This document shows positions 4,970-7,907 of a stretch of DNA of 7,907 nt, in pieces. Position 1 is the stretch's first letter. Every line of letters starts with the position of its first letter. The stretch comes from Rhodospirillaceae bacterium (GTDB lineage Bacteria; Pseudomonadota; Alphaproteobacteria; Micavibrionales; Micavibrionaceae). The position numbers were made by a program, and so were the translations under genes. The notes under the pieces are model-generated. The model did not search any database, had not been told where the DNA came from, and saw only the letters and a program-made list of their open reading frames with translations. The stretch lies in the NCBI GenBank assembly GCA_003452275.1, contig DMIT01000076.1, positions 1 to 7,907 on the forward strand. The letters run 5' to 3'.

Positions 4970-6157
4970 ATGAACGAAACTCCCGCAAAAAAATCAAAAC
5001 TGCGCCGTTATATTGTGACCGGTTTGATAACATTATTTGTTTTGGCGTTGCTCGGGGGGACTGGTTTCATGCTGTTCATGAAAATCAAATTTGCCGATTT
5101 CCAACCGCCGATGGAGCCGGCCAATGTTATTTTAAGCCCTGTTGTCCCTTATGAATTCAAAGACACGATTGAAGCAATCGGCACGATTACCGCCAGTGAA
5201 TCGGCGACCATCACCGCCACGGTGACTGAAACGATTAAGGCGATCAATGCGCAGGAAGGCCAATTCGTTGCCAAGGGAACATCCATCGTCGATCTGATTT
5301 CGGATCAGGAACAGGCAACGCTGGATCAGGCGTCGAAATCCTATGGCCGTTATAACCAGTTGGTGAAAAATAATCTGGCGAGTGCTGAAAAACGCGATGA
5401 GGAACAGGCCAGTTTCAATGTGGCCAAAGCCCAACTGGACAAACGGAAAATTGTGGCGCCGTTTGACGGTTTCTTGGGAATCCGCCACGTCAATGTGGGC
5501 GATGTGGTGCAGCCGGGAACCGTGATTACCACTATTGATGCCATTGACCCGATCAAATTGGACTTTGCGGTGCCAGAGGTCTATCTCGCGGCGCTCAAAC
5601 AGGATATGCCGATTGAAGCCACGTCGGCGGCGTGGCCTGATACGGTGTTCAAGGGAAAAATCTATGTTGTGGATTCGCGCATTGATACCGACTCCCGCGC
5701 AATCATGGTACGGGCTATCATGGAAAACCCAGATCATAAATTGAAACCGGGTTTGTTGATGAAGGTGCAAATTATCCGTGATGTCAAAACATCGCTGGCT
5801 ATTCCTGAATCGGCTATTCAATCGGCGGGTCAGAAAAAATCTGTCTTTGTCGTCGGGGCCGATAAAAAAGTTGCTGAAAAAGTCATTCAGACAGGTCAGC
5901 GCGAACCGGGCGTGGTCGAGGTAACGTCGGGGCTTGTCGCAGGGGATAAGGTGATCATCGAAGGTCAGATGAAAACAGGAGACGGGGCCACCGTTCATAT
6001 CGCGAGTGAAAAGACGCTGCAAGACATCGTTCAGGATGATGCAGGCTACTCCATTCCGCGCAAGCAGGACTCTTTGAGAAATGATTTCAAAATCACACCG
6101 AAAGATCCAGCCGCCGCAACAACTGAACCAGTTACAACTGATGGGCAGGCAAAATGA
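4970..6157 (+). CDS. RND efflux periplasmic adaptor (membrane fusion protein)
   Basis: The product has 395 residues. It would link the inner-membrane pump encoded next to an outer-membrane channel. After a basic start, residues 14-36 form one membrane helix with no lipobox, so it is a membrane-anchored rather than lipoprotein adaptor. Residues 68-110 and 161-190 form the split lipoyl-like domain, with the family motif 'IVAPFDGFLGIRHVNVGDVV' at 161-180. Between them lies the alpha-hairpin (about 112-160), shorter than usual. Residues 191-270 are the beta-barrel, including 'GKIYVVDSRIDTDSRAIMVR' (229-248) and 'LKPGLLMKV' (258-266). Residues 275-345 are the membrane-proximal domain. A polar tail of about 49 residues follows, rich in P, T and A. 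The ATG at 4970 has AAAGG 7 nt upstream. The stop overlaps the pump start as ATGA, implying coupled translation. The transported substrate cannot be told from sequence. Confidence 0.92.
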   Translation: MNETPAKKSKLRRYIVTGLITLFVLALLGGTGFMLFMKIKFADFQPPMEPANVILSPVVPYEFKDTIEAIGTITASESATITATVTETIKAINAQEGQFVAKGTSIVDLISDQEQATLDQASKSYGRYNQLVKNNLASAEKRDEEQASFNVAKAQLDKRKIVAPFDGFLGIRHVNVGDVVQPGTVITTIDAIDPIKLDFAVPEVYLAALKQDMPIEATSAAWPDTVFKGKIYVVDSRIDTDSRAIMVRAIMENPDHKLKPGLLMKVQIIRDVKTSLAIPESAIQSAGQKKSVFVVGADKKVAEKVIQTGQREPGVVEVTSGLVAGDKVIIEGQMKTGDGATVHIASEKTLQDIVQDDAGYSIPRKQDSLRNDFKITPKDPAAATTEPVTTDGQAK

Positions 6158-7907
6158 TTCTTTCCGATGTTTCTATCCGTCGTCCTATTCTGGCAACGGT
6201 TATCAATTTATTGGTTATTATTGTCGGGCTGGTGGCTTTTTCAAAGCTTGAGCTTCGCGAATATCCGGATATTGATCCGCCGATTGTATCGGTCGAGACG
6301 ATTTATACCGGCGCATCGGCGCAGGTAATCGAAACGCGCGTCACCAAAATTCTCGAAGACAGTATTTCGGGGATTGAGGGGGTGAAGTCTATCGATTCGT
6401 CTTCGCAGGACGGGATATCGACGATCTCGATTGAATTTACACTGACCCGCGATGTGGACGAAGCCGCAAGCGATGTGCGCGACCGTGTGCAACGTGTGCA
6501 GGCCCAATTGCCGGACGAAGTCGAGGTTCCGCAAATTTCCAAAGTGGATGCGAACACCCAACCGATTTTCTGGATCACCTTTAACAGCCAATATCGTGAT
6601 GGTCTGGAATTAACCGATTACGCCACCCGTTATATCAAAGACAAATTGTCGGTGGTGGACGGCGTGTCCAGCGTGCAAATCGGCGGTGAACGTCGTTATG
6701 CCATGCGTATCTGGGTTGACCGTGATGCGATGGCCGCGCGCAATATTACGGTGCAGGATATTCAGGCCGCGCTTCAGCAACAAAATGTCGAGCTTCCTGC
6801 GGGACGTGTTGAATCTCTGGGACGTGAATTCTCGGTGCGGGTAGACCGCATGTATAATAATCTGGTCGATTTCAGCAATCTGCCCATTAAACGTAGCGCG
6901 GATGGCTATGTCACCCGTTTGAAAGACGTGGCAAAGGTTGAAAAAGGGGCCGAAGATGACCGCCGCGAACTTCACTATAATGGCGTTTCCACCATCGGTC
7001 TGGGCGTGGTGAAACAATCCAATGCCAACACATTGGATGTGATTTCGAATGTGAAAGCCGAAATGGAAAATATCCGCAAAACCCTTCCTTCGGATATTAC
7101 GATGGAAACCGCTTTTGACTCAGGCCTCTTTATTGAAGGTGCGGTGCATGAGGTTTATTTTACGCTGGTTCTAACACTGGTGTTAGTGGTGTTTGTGATC
7201 TGGGTGTTTCTGGGTGATTTACGTGCCACGATTATTCCGACATTGGCTATTCCGGTCTCGCTGATCGGGGCCTTTATCGTATTATGGGCGCTGGGCTTCT
7301 CGATCAATCTTTTGACGTTGCTGGCACTTGTTCTGGCGATCGGTCTGGTCGTCGATGATGCGATTGTGGTTCTTGAAAATGTCTATAAACGCATTGAACA
7401 TGGGGCCCCGTCTTTGGCATCGGCGCAAATCGGTACAAAACAGGTGGCCTTTGCCGTTATTGCAACGACTTTGGTATTGGTCGCGGTGTTTGTTCCGGTG
7501 TCGATGATGTCTGGTAATTCCGGTCGTCTGTTTACGGAATTTGCGTGGGCGATTATCGGGGCGATTTTATTTTCGGCCTTTACCGCCTTGTCCTTGACCC
7601 CGATGCTATGCTCCCAGATTTTAAAACGTATGACCGATGATGATGGCGAACATAGAACCAATTTCGTGACCGCATGGGTGAATCGGAAACTGGATAATAT
7701 TGCCGATGCCTATGCCGGATTGCTGGATAAATTATTCGGACGTCCGTTATGGGTCGTGGCTTTTATGTTCCTCATGATCGCGCTGGGTGGATTTTTTAGC
7801 CACTATATCGCAACCGAATATGCGCCGAAAGAAGACCGTGGTTATTTCTTTGCGTTTATGCAGGCCCCCGAAGGCGCTTCCTTTGAATATACGAAAAGGA
7901 ATTTGTC
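6154..7907 (+). CDS. RND multidrug efflux permease (HAE-1 type), partial (3' end outside window)
   Basis: 584 codons are present, slightly more than half of the usual 1020-1060. The protein is a trimeric inner-membrane proton/drug antiporter of the AcrB/MexF class. It starts 'MILSDVSIRRPILATVINLL' (TM1). Next comes the porter region with 'REYPDIDPPIVSVETIYTGA' and 'ETRVTKILEDSISGIEGV'. TM2 begins near residue 335, and TM3-TM6 run to about 490. TM4 carries 'GLVVDDAIVVLENV'; D401 and D402 correspond to the proton-relay pair Asp407/Asp408 of AcrB. TM7 is about 532-550, followed by 'YAPKEDRGYFF', the start of the second porter half. The TM10 lysine lies outside the window. The ATG overlaps the adaptor stop. 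The motif set indicates drug-type rather than metal-type transport; the substrate is unknown. No frameshift is seen in the part present. Confidence 0.94.
   Translation, partial: MILSDVSIRRPILATVINLLVIIVGLVAFSKLELREYPDIDPPIVSVETIYTGASAQVIETRVTKILEDSISGIEGVKSIDSSSQDGISTISIEFTLTRDVDEAASDVRDRVQRVQAQLPDEVEVPQISKVDANTQPIFWITFNSQYRDGLELTDYATRYIKDKLSVVDGVSSVQIGGERRYAMRIWVDRDAMAARNITVQDIQAALQQQNVELPAGRVESLGREFSVRVDRMYNNLVDFSNLPIKRSADGYVTRLKDVAKVEKGAEDDRRELHYNGVSTIGLGVVKQSNANTLDVISNVKAEMENIRKTLPSDITMETAFDSGLFIEGAVHEVYFTLVLTLVLVVFVIWVFLGDLRATIIPTLAIPVSLIGAFIVLWALGFSINLLTLLALVLAIGLVVDDAIVVLENVYKRIEHGAPSLASAQIGTKQVAFAVIATTLVLVAVFVPVSMMSGNSGRLFTEFAWAIIGAILFSAFTALSLTPMLCSQILKRMTDDDGEHRTNFVTAWVNRKLDNIADAYAGLLDKLFGRPLWVVAFMFLMIALGGFFSHYIATEYAPKEDRGYFFAFMQAPEGASFEYTKRNL

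Noticed and set aside
5132..6022. A 296-residue open frame on the minus strand opposite the adaptor gene
   Set aside because: It is fully antisense to a well-recognised adaptor gene; its product is rich in H, R and F with no recognisable domain, as expected for a codon shadow.

Overview
The window looks like chromosomal DNA from an alphaproteobacterium of moderate GC content. The evidence is the alphaproteobacterial style of PyrE and NAD kinase, an omega subunit with a long acidic tail, and a small protein with an 'NPLQHIPVV...GGAIFGGPVGALVSA' core of a type I associate with this class. A Rhodospirillales- or Micavibrio-like origin is a guess from style. No rRNA, tRNA, CRISPR array or transposase gene was found.

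Layout. (1) 1-1433, minus strand: the 5' part of a large exported or surface protein that runs off the left edge. It has a signal-peptide-like N-terminus, a bacterial Ig-like domain and a phage head-spike/tail-fibre type domain. Its start codon and hydrophobic leader lie inside a short palindromic dispersed repeat (1374-1470). A second, unrelated repeat of CACAGAG and CTTCGTG heptamers follows at 1491-1563, then a possible promoter at 1667-1695. (2) 1723-3184, minus strand: a two-gene operon, pyrE then nadK, with only 4 nt between them. (3) 3185-3360: a compact divergent promoter region containing several inverted repeats. (4) 3361-3756, plus strand: rpoZ, closed by a strong hairpin terminator that also contains the stop codon of the convergent gene. 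(5) 3777-4355, minus strand: a small OmpR-type winged-helix regulator whose receiver half is shortened and lacks the phosphoacceptor aspartate. (6) 4441-4893, plus strand: a small glycine-rich protein with a TTG start, divergent from the regulator. (7) 4970 to the right edge, plus strand: an RND efflux operon. It encodes a periplasmic adaptor, then the inner-membrane pump, overlapping by ATGA; the pump is cut by the window edge after 584 codons. The operon has a good sigma70-type promoter with a near-perfect 20-bp palindrome filling its spacer, so control by a dimeric repressor is likely.

How the genes fit together. pyrE/nadK (nucleotide and cofactor synthesis) and rpoZ are housekeeping genes. 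The adaptor and pump form an export complex that would need an outer-membrane TolC-type channel, not seen here. The fibre-like gene with its repeats is the accessory part. The points most worth following up are the repeat-encoded leader, the degenerate response regulator with its divergent neighbour, the operator in the efflux promoter, the shortened adaptor hairpin, and the possible leader structure upstream of rpoZ.
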